Shown: in pieces, positions 10,428-20,384 of the stretch
Numbering within the stretch: position 1 is the first letter of the stretch
How the letters are laid out: each line of letters opens with the position of its first letter
Source of the DNA: Megascapheus bottae
Lineage: Eukaryota > Chordata > Mammalia > Rodentia > Geomyidae
Reading direction: 5' to 3'
Length of the DNA: 64,000 nt
Assembly: GCA_024803745.1 (NCBI GenBank)
Contig: JANJXV010000013.1
Coordinates: forward strand, 2,232,001 to 2,296,000
Made by a program: the position numbers and the translations under genes
The notes under the pieces: generated by a model
The model's input: only the letters and a program-made list of their open reading frames with translations
Told to the model about the DNA's origin: nothing
Databases searched by the model: none

Positions 10428-10797
10428 TGGGCTTCTTCTCAGACATCTAGGAGGGGGTAAGATGGCGATGGAGCCCATGAATAATACCAGGAACACAGAC
10501 TCCAGAGACCAGACTCTCAGTGCAGATCTAATTTTATTTTAGAAAATGCGCTTGCTAAGTACAGACTGAGCAAGTGGCTGCCACATCAGCAAATAGGGAC
10601 CTCCCTGAATGTGACCATCAGCCAATGGTGTTCTGAGACACACCCTGCTCACCTGGAGTATCTGGAAACTCCTACTCCAGGTGGGAGGGGCCAGAAACCC
10701 TCTGGCTGTGGACTGCTTGGGTCACTGAGTGTGTACGTGCTGAAGCACAGGTGGGCAAGCAGCAGGGCTCCTACATCACTAGTTAGGAGTCCCCACA
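10428..10797 (-). repeat. ERV-B 3' LTR (LTR-B family)
   Basis: On the - strand it starts TGTGGGGACTCC and ends in CCCA. TTTTATTTTAG at about 10532-10542 gives an AATAAA signal on that strand. It matches 15977-16342 along its length but shows no similarity to the ERV-A LTR beyond the first few bases. Confidence 0.82.
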
Positions 10798-10812
10798 GAT
10801 CCCCCTTTTTCT
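10798..10812 (-). promoter_or_regulatory. Polypurine tract of ERV-B
   Basis: On the - strand AAAGAAAAAGGGGGATC directly precedes the LTR start. Confidence 0.7.
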
Positions 10813-11369
10813 TTATTTATGGACACTCATAGTGGAATGTAGGATGGGCCCAAATGGTGTTCAAGGACATTAGCTAGATGGCATCCAGGCAAGCCTGGAT
10901 AAACTCAACCAACTTAGCTAAAGCAAACATGGATCATGCTGCTGTGGAAATGAGCTTGGTGGGCCAAAGAGGATTAGGGCAGGTGGGTTTCAGATGGGAC
11001 TGGGGTAAATGGGAATCACAGCCCCCATGTCCTTCCCAGGATGCTTTGAGGGAAGACAATAGGGTTGCAGTTCCTCTGATGTATTGTTCATAATCATATC
11101 ACAGTCCCATGCCAGGGTAGAAATAGGATGACGTAGCTTTGAGGAGACTGTGGAGGCAGCGTCTGTGCCAACCATTGCCGGCAAAGCAGTCATCCAGGGT
11201 GTTTTTTCTGGATAGGTCGGTGTCCTTGGCCATACTGGTGAGGTTGCAAAAGTGGAGGGAGAACTCATGTCAGCTGGATATGGCTGGCAGCAGTGTCGCT
11301 GAGAGGCCATTTTGTGGTGGCAGGAACTTGTAGATTGCCTGCTCCTGAAACTTGAGAGTTAGAAGTTAT
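10813..11369 (-). other. ERV-B segment of unknown origin
   Basis: Lies between the LTR-A-like fragment and the 3' polypurine tract. It holds a 106-codon open frame on the - strand (10990-11310) rich in Thr, Pro and Ser, with one possible N-glycosylation site (NNTS). I do not recognise it as env or any accessory protein; it could be a decayed env piece or captured non-viral DNA. Confidence 0.4.
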
Positions 11370-11588
11370 GCAAAGAAGGGGAATCATGTGCTATCTGAGA
11401 GGGTGGAAGGGTTCGGGGCCTATCGCAGAGGTGGCCTTACTTTACGTCACAAACCATAACCATGCCTGCCTTCTGACTGGTCGGCAGACGCCATTTCAGC
11501 CAGGTGCAGTAGGCGAGCACTGGGCCACAAGTTAGGCCTCCTTTTCTATAGCATAGGTTTCCATTTCCCTGGTATGACATGCTTCACA
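11370..11588 (-). repeat. LTR-A-like U3 fragment inside ERV-B
   Basis: On the - strand it begins TGTGAAGCATGTCATACC right after a polypurine run (AACAGGGGGAGA), like the ERV-A LTR start. It continues with an ATGGTTTGTGACGTAAAGTA block and the CACCCTCTCAGATAGCAC block that align with ERV-A LTR positions 4128-4200. Similarity fades beyond that, so only the U3 part is present. Confidence 0.65.
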
Positions 11589-11606
11589 TCTCCCCCTGTT
11601 TTGTTT
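11589..11606 (-). promoter_or_regulatory. Internal polypurine-tract-like sequence in ERV-B
   Basis: On the - strand AAACAAAACAGGGGGAGA precedes the LTR-A-like fragment, in the same arrangement as at the ERV-A 3' LTR. It marks the end of the ERV-A-type internal genome within ERV-B. Confidence 0.55.
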
Positions 11607-13119
11607 CATTAGCAGGTGCTTGCCTTATTCGAGATTGTGCCTGTCTTAGGTTTTCCCCCTCTGGGGATCTTACCCATCATTGACTCCCACTTTAGCTCTT
11701 CAGACAATTCACCTGTAGGGTTGGCAGACGCAAATGGAGAGATTAAGTAGGGGATATGGCCAACGTCCACAAAGGAAACAATTCTAACCTCTGGTCTACA
11801 CCTGTACATCCTGGTGAGGGCTGGGAATCTTTTCTACTCCATCTAAAAAACCACAAGCAAATCCTCACCCCATTGTTAACAGAGGGGCCTACTCCTGCCA
11901 GATGTTAGTGATCAGGTCCTTCCTCAAACAAGGGGCAAGGGGGTTGGGTGAGGTAGCATGGTGCCCCAATGCTTATAAGCAGGGGAACATCCTTTAGACT
12001 CTAAATTTAAAAGTTCAATGTAAATAAAGCATCAATAAGCTTATGTTGAGGCCTCATGCCTTAGGTACCCATATCCCCCCATTTATATTTGTTTTTTCAG
12101 TGGGTCTGGTCGAAGATCCATCTTCTGAAGCTTCTTCAGGCTGACTCAGGGGCATGGTCTATATACTTGGCCAGGGACCCTAAAAGCTTAGCTTATTTTA
12201 TAGATTGATAGGCACACAGCCTCAGGTTAACAAGCTTCTTTCCTGAATTTGTGGCTGGTGTCAACCCAAAATCTGCTCAGTTAGGGCTTAGAGCAAAATT
12301 AGCATTGTAAACTACCCATTATTTTGATAACCTTGAGTTTTAACTACCCACTATTATACTGACAAGTTCCTGCCCAGTAGACACAGGCATTAGTAAGGCA
12401 TGCTTACAAACTATTTTATGAACTCTTGGCTCTGATAATTTTGGATGGCCAAGCATAAGTGACTCTAGGATCTGGCACCATCTCCCACACAGGGATAAAT
12501 GTCCCATTGGCATTTCACTTGGTAGGTTGCTGGACTTTAACTCAGTCCCTAAGCACTCCAGCTCAAGGCTAGCACTCTGCCACTCTGAACTCCAAAGCAA
12601 CTATGCCTCACCAGCACTCTGGTGGCAGATTAGAGATCACAGTCTCACAGGGACTTTGCTCTGCCAGTGCTGGCTCAGAACTGCAGTTTTCAAAACAAGG
12701 AGTCCTATAAAGTTTACTTTACTCCAATTAAAGCAACAAGGTGGTCAACACAGAAGTAGTCTCTAAGCATGATCTTACCTGGAACTTGGTAAGGGCCCAA
12801 TTTACATCTGAATAAGGATCTGCTCTTTTTTTCTGTGGGCCCACTGGAAACTGTTACAAACAAACTTACAAGGGTGAACTGCTGGAGACTGTTACAAACA
12901 AACTTACAAGGCTGAACTGAAATAGCAATTAAGCAATCATTTTTTTAGCCCTAATTTCCCTTTTTACTCTTTTTAGAAACAAACATTTAGGATAACCTCA
13001 CTTCCAAATTTTGTCCAGAAACCCAGCTCTAATTTTCTTTAAAACTTAGTATTTAACACTTTAGTTAAACATTTCTCTTAAAACCCTTTTCCCCAATTTA
13101 ATACATTTTAGGGGGCAAG
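11607..13119 (-). other. ERV-B internal segment absent from ERV-A
   Basis: About 1.5 kb between the shared non-coding block and the internal polypurine-like tract. Open stretches are short (11609-11809 and 12340-12600 on the - strand), with no firm family match; by position they would be the 3' end of pol or env. A short duplication, CTGTTACAAACAAACTTACA at 12850-12869 and 12887-12906, is visible. Confidence 0.4.
12850..12906. repeat. Short direct repeat in ERV-B
   Basis: CTGTTACAAACAAACTTACA occurs twice, 37 bases apart, each followed by AGG and a similar GAACTG. It probably reflects replication slippage or template switching. Confidence 0.7.
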
Positions 13120-14330
13120 TATAAGAAATACTAATCACATCACCCACTTTACGATCAGATTTCCAGTGTCAATGTGCAAGGAAGAGACAGGATGAAGCCC
13201 TGTCCTTTCTAAAAAACAGACACTCAAAGTTTTTGGAACTGATAAATTCACATTTAAATTTCTGATACTTATCTCCAAATTTAAATTCAAGGAAATAAAT
13301 TCCAAGTTCCCTGATGCCTTTTTGCTAAACAGAATACAATGTTTACAACATAAACAGCTCTATGCGATACAATACTAGATTTTAAAGTAGTTCCTCCTTA
13401 AAACAATACAATAATCCCTTGAGGCATTTGACTTTGCTTGGAGTTTAGACTTAAATTTAACCAACTACCCCTTTTTTGTATGTTAGTTTCAAGTATAAAG
13501 TTATATACTTCTATACAAGTATAATCTTGAACATGTTTGCTCACACACATTCACACATATTTACACTCAAACATCTAAAAGCGGGCAAAATTAATATTGG
13601 CCGTACATTTTCTGAAGTTTTCAAGAGATTCAAATAGATAACAAAGATGTACACACACACACACACACACACACCACAAGGATCCATATTTAGGACTGGT
13701 ACCAATTTCAAAGACAAAATTGGACAAGAAAAAATATCCAAGGAAAAACATGTAACATGGACAAGACAGAGAAGCAGAGACTTTTAAGTAACCCCAAACT
13801 TCTGATGGCATGCCTGGCCTTAAACTATGAGAGTGACGGAAAGGCCATGGGGCTCTGAACTCAGGGGGTGCCTCCACAATGAAAATTTTTGTTCCTTTAT
13901 AGCCAGCCGGCAGGGGCCATTCTCAAATGAGAGGGAAAGCAAAACAAAAAAATTGGGCTTCATTAGATACACCTAACACAAAACCATGAACTCAGATGAA
14001 TATTCTCACAAAACAGCTTACTTAGATTTAGACATGTCTTGCCAGTGGGACTCAAACCTACACGTCCTCTCAGACATGCCCAGTTATGGACAAGAACTCC
14101 AGAAAGGGAGTCAAGGCGTCCCTTGACCACCCAGGCCTTAGAGAGCTGGCTGCATCCAGCTAGCTTTTCCTCACCATTTTAGGCCCACAGTGCACTTTCT
14201 AGAAAAAAAATACAGACATACAGGGGGGTCGACCGACTTCTGCTTACCTCCGGAGGCCTTTGCTTTTAATCTGGGCATCTTTTCCGAATAAGATTGTAAG
14301 GGGGGAGGGGCGGTAAAGGAAGACCACTGC
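13120..14330 (-). other. ERV-B non-coding segment homologous to ERV-A
   Basis: Reverse complement matches ERV-A 6750-8230 in colinear order, including the GCCATCAGAAGTTT, CTCTGCTTCTCTGTCTTGT and GGAGATAAGTATCA blocks. A (CA)n run at 13650-13674 replaces a shorter GT-rich stretch in ERV-A. Confidence 0.75.
13650..13674. repeat. (CA)n microsatellite in ERV-B
   Basis: About 12 CA units. ERV-A has only a short GTGTGGGTGTGTG at the homologous place, so the run expanded after the copies diverged. Confidence 0.85.
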
Positions 14331-14350
14331 TTATAGAAAAAAGCAATCTT

Positions 14351-14561
14351 GGGCTGGGAGTTTGGCCTAGTGGTTAAAGTGCTTGCCTAGCATGCATGAA
14401 GACCCGGGTTCGATTCCTCGGTACCACATACATAGAAAAAAAAGCCGGAAGTGGTGCTGAGGCTCAAGTGGTAGAGCTCTAGCCTTGAGAAAGTCCAAGG
14501 ACAGTGCTCAGGCCCTGAGCTCAAGCCCAGAACTGGCAAAAAAAAAAGAAAGAAAGAAAAC
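14351..14561 (+). mobile_element. ID-like SINE in ERV-B
   Basis: Near-consensus copy with B box GGTTCGATTCC and a (GAAA)n tail. AGCAATCTT at 14342-14350 and 14562-14570 is the target duplication. It lies in the RT remnant, opposite to the provirus direction. ERV-A lacks it. Confidence 0.9.
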
Positions 14562-14571
14562 AGCAATCTTT

Positions 14572-15070
14572 TATCTCAATAGCATGAGTACACAAATTAT
14601 TAGGAATTGATGAAAGATTGGGAGCCCTGATTGGGTGGTCCCCATGGGGATATTTACTGCAGGGAGATATGAAGAAACCTATATTTGAAACCTGTATTTG
14701 TCTGACCCTGATGATAACAAAATGGGAAATTCTGAAGCTGTTCCTATATTAATTTTTGTAGCTCCAATTGTTTTTCCTGCCAATAAGCTACTGTTCCACC
14801 CATACAGCACCATGCAATTTCCAAGTTAACTGTAGGGAGAAATGGAAACTATGGGAGACTGTGACACCTAGAATTGGGAACAATTTTAGCCAATTTTCTC
14901 ATAGATAACGCACTCAGCGTAGAATGCTGCAACATCCATATCTTGTAAAATGTTTCTCCCAAGAGATTATTGGGCAGGTCCTCTAAGACCAGTGGCTGAA
15001 TGGCTATCGCCAGGGCAGAGGGCATGCCCTTGCAAAGATACTGCTAGGCTGCCTAAACCCTGGAGATGGG
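14572..15070 (-). pseudogene. ERV-B protease and RT remnants
   Basis: Homologous to ERV-A 6240-6720. On the - strand the CCTGCCCAATAATCTC segment near 14970 corresponds to the protease C-terminal segment, and the block ending near 14580 to the first RT catalytic region. Frames are broken by several indels. Confidence 0.6.
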
Positions 15071-15086
15071 GCATGCGGCCGAGTTT

Positions 15087-15296
15087 CTAGGCGGCGGAGG
15101 AGATCTGAATTCCATAGGAGGCATTGGTGTTGCCCCTGACCTCAGCTTCATCATAAAAGGTGGATTTATATTGTGAGAAAAGTATCCCCAAAAGTAAACT
15201 GCCTTCTGATATTGAAGCAGTTCTAGGCTGTGTGGTTACCAGAACCACAGGGGATTGCTGTCTGACTGAGTATAAAGGAAGCCTGGTGAGTAACAC
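15087..15296 (-). other. Short open frame of unknown function in ERV-B
   Basis: A 69-codon frame between the gag-position frame and the protease remnant. It would fall in the capsid-to-protease interval but shows no capsid motif that I recognise. Possibly a remnant of gag or dUTPase; unresolved. Confidence 0.25.
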
Positions 15297-15369
15297 TTAC
15301 CAGGAACGCTTCCAGAAGGCCTTGTTGAGGGTTCAACTTGGCCTCAAGAAAAGGGAGCATGGGAGAAGA

Positions 15370-15918
15370 TTACTGAGGGAAGGGCTCCCCACCCCAGGGG
15401 ATTCCTAAGGAGGCCAAGAGGCATAAGGGAACCTCCACAGAGGACCTACCAGGATGTGGGGGAGGTCTGCTTTCAGTTTTGAGCTTGAGATCTATCAGAG
15501 ATGGACAAATTTGCTGGCCTGTGCCTTTATTTACAGGGGCAGGTTGGCAAGGGTTAGTGGTTGGTCCCTTATCTACGGGTGCCGCAGCCATTGTGGGTGA
15601 GGCTGCGCGTTTATTTACAGAGGCAGCGGAGCATTCCTCCAGGGGTGTCCCAGTCTTAGAAACTGAAACTGTCTCCAGTGCCAAGGTGGCCAAACCCTGA
15701 AGGCAACTCAGATTGGTGGCCATGATGGGGAAGAAATGAGGCAAATCACCAATGTGCTCCACTTTGTAACCCTGCCGGGCTACCCTTTCCCACGTGGACT
15801 CATCCCGTATCCTGCCTGCAATCCACCACAGGCAGAGAGACAGAGCAGTTTCATAAAATTGCTCAAGCTTTCTATCAGAAAAGTGAAGGTGCCTGCTCTC
15901 CAAGATCCCCTTCCACAT
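15370..15918 (-). CDS. ERV-B gag-position open frame (matrix-like), 182 codons
   Basis: Longest open frame in the window apart from its own non-ATG extension to 15960. The first ATG (15916-15918) lies about 50 bases from the primer binding site. The N-terminal 80 residues are helical in character, with aromatic residues and the segment DESTWERVARQGYKV; size and position resemble a betaretroviral matrix domain. The C-terminal half is Pro/Ala/Thr-rich and holds three short repeats of the A-x-V-(N/D)-K type, then a basic, proline-rich end. No capsid or zinc knuckle follows. It may be a truncated gag that simply has not yet acquired stops, or a retained protein; the sequence alone cannot decide. 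Confidence 0.5.
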   Translation of the reverse strand: MWKGILESRHLHFSDRKLEQFYETALSLCLWWIAGRIRDESTWERVARQGYKVEHIGDLPHFFPIMATNLSCLQGLATLALETVSVSKTGTPLEECSAASVNKRAASPTMAAAPVDKGPTTNPCQPAPVNKGTGQQICPSLIDLKLKTESRPPPHPGRSSVEVPLCLLASLGIPWGGEPFPQ

Positions 15919-15935
15919 AATTGCTTCAGGAGGTC

Positions 15936-15945
15936 CACTTACCCA
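15936..15945 (-). promoter_or_regulatory. Probable ERV-B leader splice donor
   Basis: On the - strand GGTGG|GTAAGTGG (GT at 15942-15941). It lies about 12 bases past the primer site, much closer than in ERV-A, so the leader is short or deleted. Confidence 0.45.
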
Positions 15946-15953
15946 CCAGTTGT

Positions 15954-15972
15954 GCCCCACGTCTAAGTGCCA
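15954..15972 (-). promoter_or_regulatory. ERV-B primer binding site, tRNA-Lys type
   Basis: On the - strand TGGCACTTAGACGTGGGGC. Like ERV-A it is close to a Lys (1,2) primer complement with one extra base in the same place, pointing to common ancestry of the 5' leaders. Confidence 0.65.
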
Positions 15973-15976
15973 GTTT

Positions 15977-16342
15977 TGGGGTCCTTCTCAGATATCTAGG
16001 AGGGGGGTAAGATGGCAACGGAGCCCAAGAATAATCCCAGGAACACAGACTCCAGAGACCAGACTATCAGTGCAGATCTAACTTTATTTTAGAAAACATG
16101 CTCACTAAATACAGATCGAGCGGTGGCTGCCACGTCAGCAAACAGGGACCTCCCTGAATGTGACCATCAGCCAATGGTGTTCCAAGACATGTCCTGCTTG
16201 CCTGGAGTATCTGAGAACTCCTACTCCTGGCGGGAGAGGCCAGGCACCCTCTGATTCTGGACTGCTTGGGTCACAGAGTGTGTACGTGCAGAAGCACAGG
16301 TGTCAAGCAGCGGGGCTCCTACACTAGCTAGGAGTCTCCACA
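15977..16342 (-). repeat. ERV-B 5' LTR (LTR-B family)
   Basis: Pair of 10428-10797; on the - strand starts TGTGGAGACTCC. Substitutions and small indels separate the two copies, so the provirus is old. Confidence 0.82.
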
Positions 16343-18815
16343 GAAAAAAAGGCACATGGTATCCTTAATATGTGGATATTATCTTCAGCAACTCATCAAA
16401 AAAATTACACAAAGCCGGTTCAACATATGCAAATTCAATTAATATAATACAACACATCAACAGGAGCAAGGGCAAGAATCACATGATTGTCTCAATACAT
16501 GCAGAAAAGGTATTTGACAGGATCCAAAACCCCTTTATGCTAAAAGCTCTAGAGAAACTAGGAATCCATGGAACATTCCTCAGTATAATAAAGGCTGTGT
16601 ATAACAAACCAACAGCTAGCTAATGCCAGCCATTATAGTTAATGGTGAAAAGCTGAAGCCATTTCCCCTAAAATCAGGAATGAGACAAGGATGCCCACAC
16701 TCTCCACTCCTCTTTAACATAGTATTAGAATTCCTAGCCAGAGCAATAAGGCAAGAAGCAAGCTTTGGGAAGGTAGCAGGATATAAAATTAACCCTCAAA
16801 AATTAACTGCCTTCCTATATGCCAACAGTGAGAGGAACGGGGCAACAATCAGGAAAGCAACTCTTTTTTCAATAGCCTCAAAAAAAATAAAGTATCTAGG
16901 AATTAACTTAACTAAGAATGTAAAGGACCTTTTTGATGAAAACTTTAAAACCCTGAAAAAGGAAGTGCGCAAAATGGAGGAAATGGAAAAATCTCCCATG
17001 CTCCTGGATCAGAAGAATTAACATTGTGAAAATGGCATTCTTGCCAAATTCAATTCAATACCCATCAACATCCCAATATCATTCTTTAAAGAAATAGAAG
17101 AGGCAATCCAAAATTTTATATGAAATAATAAAAGACCCTATATATCAAAAACACTTCTTAGCAGAAAGAACAATGCAGGAGGAATTTCAATACCAAACTT
17201 TAGACTCTATTACATAGACATAGTGACCAAAACAGCTTAGTACTGGCACAAAAACAGGCCTGAAGACCAATGGAATAGAACTGAGGACCCAGATATTAAC
17301 CCACAGACTATGGCCACCTAATCTTTGATAAGGGAGCCAAAAAAATAGAATAGAAGAAAGACAGCCTCTTCAACAAGTGGTGCTGGCAGAACTGGTTAAG
17401 CACCTGCAGAAAACTAAAGTTGTATCGTTTTTGTCACCCTGCACCAGGGTTAACTCTAAATGGATCAAAGACCTCGAGGAAAAAGCAAATACACTGAAAA
17501 TTTTACAAGAAGGAATAGGAGATACACTAGGTTTCCTTGGCACAGGTCAAAGCTTTCTTATTAAGGACCAGGAAACACAACAAATCAGAGAATGTCTGGA
17601 TAAGTGGGACTGTATTAAATTGCAGAGCTTCTATTCAGCAAAGGATATAGCTAGCAAATTAACTAGAAAGCCTACAGAGTGAGAGATTGTCACTAGCCAT
17701 ACAATGGACAAAGGCCTTATATCTAACATATATCAACAAGTCAAAAAATTGAATCACTCCAAAACTAATCTCCAAAGTAACAACCATCCCATTAAAAGAT
17801 GGGCCAAAGACTTAGAGAGTCTTCTCTGAAGAAGAAACAAAAATGGCCTATAGACACATGAAGAAATGCTTGACATCTCTGGCCCTAAAAGAAATGAAAA
17901 TCTAAACAACTCTAAGATTCCACCTCACTCCAGCTAGAATGGCCATGATCAAGAAATCTAATAACAACAGATGCTGGAGGGGATGTAGCCAAGAGGGATC
18001 ACTACTACACTGTTGGTGGGAGTGCAAACTTGTCCAACCACTATGGAAAGCAGTATGGCAGTTCCTCAAAAGACTAAACATAGAACTCCCCTATGACCCA
18101 GCAATTCCACTCCTTGGCATTTACCCAATCGTCCAGAAACAAGGACATAGTAAATCCACTAGCACAATGATGCTCATCGCAGCACTATTTACCATAGCAA
18201 AGATAAGGAACCAACCCAGATGCCCCTCAGTTGATGAGTGGATCAACAAGATGTGGTATTTGTACACAATGGAATTCTATGCTGCTGTCAGAAGAATGAT
18301 ATCACCCCCTTCATAAGGAAAGACTTAGAAAAAATCATATTAAGTGAAGTAAGCCAGACTCAAAGGAACATGGGCTCAATGGTTTCACTCATTTGTCCTA
18401 ATCTGTAGAAACCTTTGGCTCTCCTAGCAGAGATTTACAATAGAACAAAACCTAGATACATAAGGCTATACAGTTTGATGCTAAATGAAAGGACCTCCAG
18501 GCTTCAGAAACAAAAGCTATATCATGAGTGATTGTTGTCCTTAATGTACTATGTTATCTCTCATCTCTTTTGCTGTCCCTTGTCTATCTGATATTGTTAC
18601 AGTGTTTCACCTTGTTGTCTGATATATTATATATATATATATGCATATTTGGTTATTTGAAATCGGATTAGGAAGGGGGGAAAACAAGATGAGAGGCGGG
18701 GGTTGGGGAAGGGAAATAGGGACCAAGACATGAGAAAGGGTATCAATGTATGTGAAGTAATGCACCTTCTATCTGGTGAATATAATGTAACCCTTCTATT
18801 TATTACAATAAAAAT
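16343..18815 (+). mobile_element. LINE-1, 5'-truncated, ORF2 from RT domain to 3'UTR
   Basis: RT signatures are clear: [13 protein letters not shown] (16372-16623 frame) and [16 protein letters not shown] (16623-17021 frame), separated by a stop. The frame then jumps from RAIRQEA directly to [11 protein letters not shown], so the segment with the FADD catalytic pair is missing. Downstream frames 17377-17682 and 17939-18316 carry the C-terminal Cys-rich region. The 3' UTR has a G-rich purine stretch (18661-18720) and ends with AATAAAAATA near 18808. Confidence 0.88.
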
Positions 18816-19110
18816 ATATGGAAAAGAATAAGTGAATATTAGATCCAAACAGTACAAGAGTAATGACTTAATATTTGGCTACTCAGTGTTATGGACATGG
18901 TCTTGGAGATATAAACATAACTACATAGACATAAAAATCTATGACAGGCTATATATTTTATAGAAATAATGTTTTATTACATAGATTAATGCTTAATTTT
19001 AATTATGGTCTAAAACCTAAGTGCCAGTGATTGTATACAGAGATTCCCTTCCTGAATACCTGTTTGTTAAACATGACATTTGAAATATGATGTAAAAATC
19101 AGTGTTAATA
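18816..19110. other. No recognisable feature
   Basis: AT-rich sequence between two L1 elements. Confidence 0.3.
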
Positions 19111-19734
19111 AATTTTTTAATATAAAAATTAAACTTAGATCTATCCTATAATCCAACAATTCCACTTCTGGGCATTTATCTAAATTATTACAAACTGAGA
19201 TACAATAAACTCACCAGTACAGCAATGTTCATTGCAGTCCTATCCATCATAGCAAAGAGACAGACTCAGCACAGATGCCCCTTAATGAACAAATGGATCA
19301 AGAAAATATGACATGCATTCACAATGGAATTTGACTTGAACATTAGAAAGAATGATGTGGCACTATCTGTATAGAAATGGAAAAAATATGTTAAATGAAG
19401 CTAATTCAACAAAATAAGCACCAGGTAATAGGTATCTGAAAGGGGTCAAGGAGAAAGGGGAAGACGACCAAAGGGCAGAAGAGGGAGAGAATGCATAGTT
19501 CAATGTATATCCTACAAAATGAAGAAAAGTGAGGGAAAAAATGAGTAGAAGAATGATAGATGAAAATGTTGCAAGGGGTAAAATGAGCAAGATGCATTAT
19601 ATCCATAAATGGCGTTGTTAAATGGAAAGTCCTTTGTACAGCTACTTAAACGTAATTTTAAAGCAAATATCTGCTTTATAATGGAGAGTTAGATAGCAAT
19701 ATATACTGGTAGATAAATGATAGATAGATAGATA

Positions 19735-19779
<45 letters not shown>

Positions 19780-19960
19780 GGTATATACATATAAATGCAC
19801 ACACATCAGAAGGAAAGCATGATTGTAATGCCTGTTTGGGGGAAGAGGAGGAAAGGAATGAGGGAAATAAAATAATTTATATATGGAGCGGAACTATACA
19901 TCTCCAGGGTGTCACTAATAGATTCAGTTAACAGGATGAGATTATATTTGCAAAAATTAT
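19111..19960 (+). mobile_element. Old L1 3' end
   Basis: Diverged ORF2-end motifs (CAACAATTCCACTTCTGGGC, GATGCCCCTTAATGAACAAA) followed by an A/G-rich 3' UTR. It includes the GATA repeat at 19711-19779. The right boundary is approximate. Confidence 0.65.
19711..19779. repeat. (GATA)n microsatellite
   Basis: About 14 GATA/TAGA units with one imperfect unit near 19733. Confidence 0.9.
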
Positions 19961-20384
19961 ATTGCAAAATTATGAACTCTTGAAAAGATAGATGATTCAG
20001 ATCCATTACATCTTCTATGTTATGAAGAATGGGAGGTCAAACAGTGACAACTTACCTGATCTTTTACTTGCCTTGGCACCAAATGATGTCCCTATTTTAT
20101 CTATCAGGAGCAGCAGGCATGGGCTCCTTTGTCCACAGTCTGCTGAGTTACTGAGAAGCTATCACTCTAAGAGCCAAAAACAGCTTCTCTAATGGCTTAA
20201 GGACAGAATAGCAAAAGCAAAGGAACATGCAAGTTAAAATGTTTAAACTACAACTTCCCCTCCAGAATGAAAAGATAGTCTTACAAAGAGAGGTGAGGCA
20301 AAAGTATTTTATTTTACTTACATGATTTTACCTTCAAACATATAATATTTTACTGGTGATTTATTATTCCATTTTATGTTCTTT

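Larger units (their letters stand above)
10428..16342 (-). mobile_element. ERV-B: class II endogenous provirus, recombinant and defective
   Basis: Paired LTRs of about 370 bp (10428-10797 and 15977-16342) with a Lys-type primer site next to the right one and a polypurine tract next to the left one define a - strand provirus. In its own direction it holds a gag-position open frame, protease/RT remnants with a SINE, the non-coding segment shared with ERV-A, about 1.5 kb not seen in ERV-A, then a fragment resembling the ERV-A U3, about 550 bp of unknown sequence, and the 3' LTR. No matching target-site duplication flanks it (CAATGT on the left, GAAAAA on the right), and the L1s on either side are different pieces. 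Confidence 0.8.

Noticed and set aside
15479..15966. + strand frames of 73 and 76 codons
   Set aside because: Shadows of the gag-position frame on the - strand.
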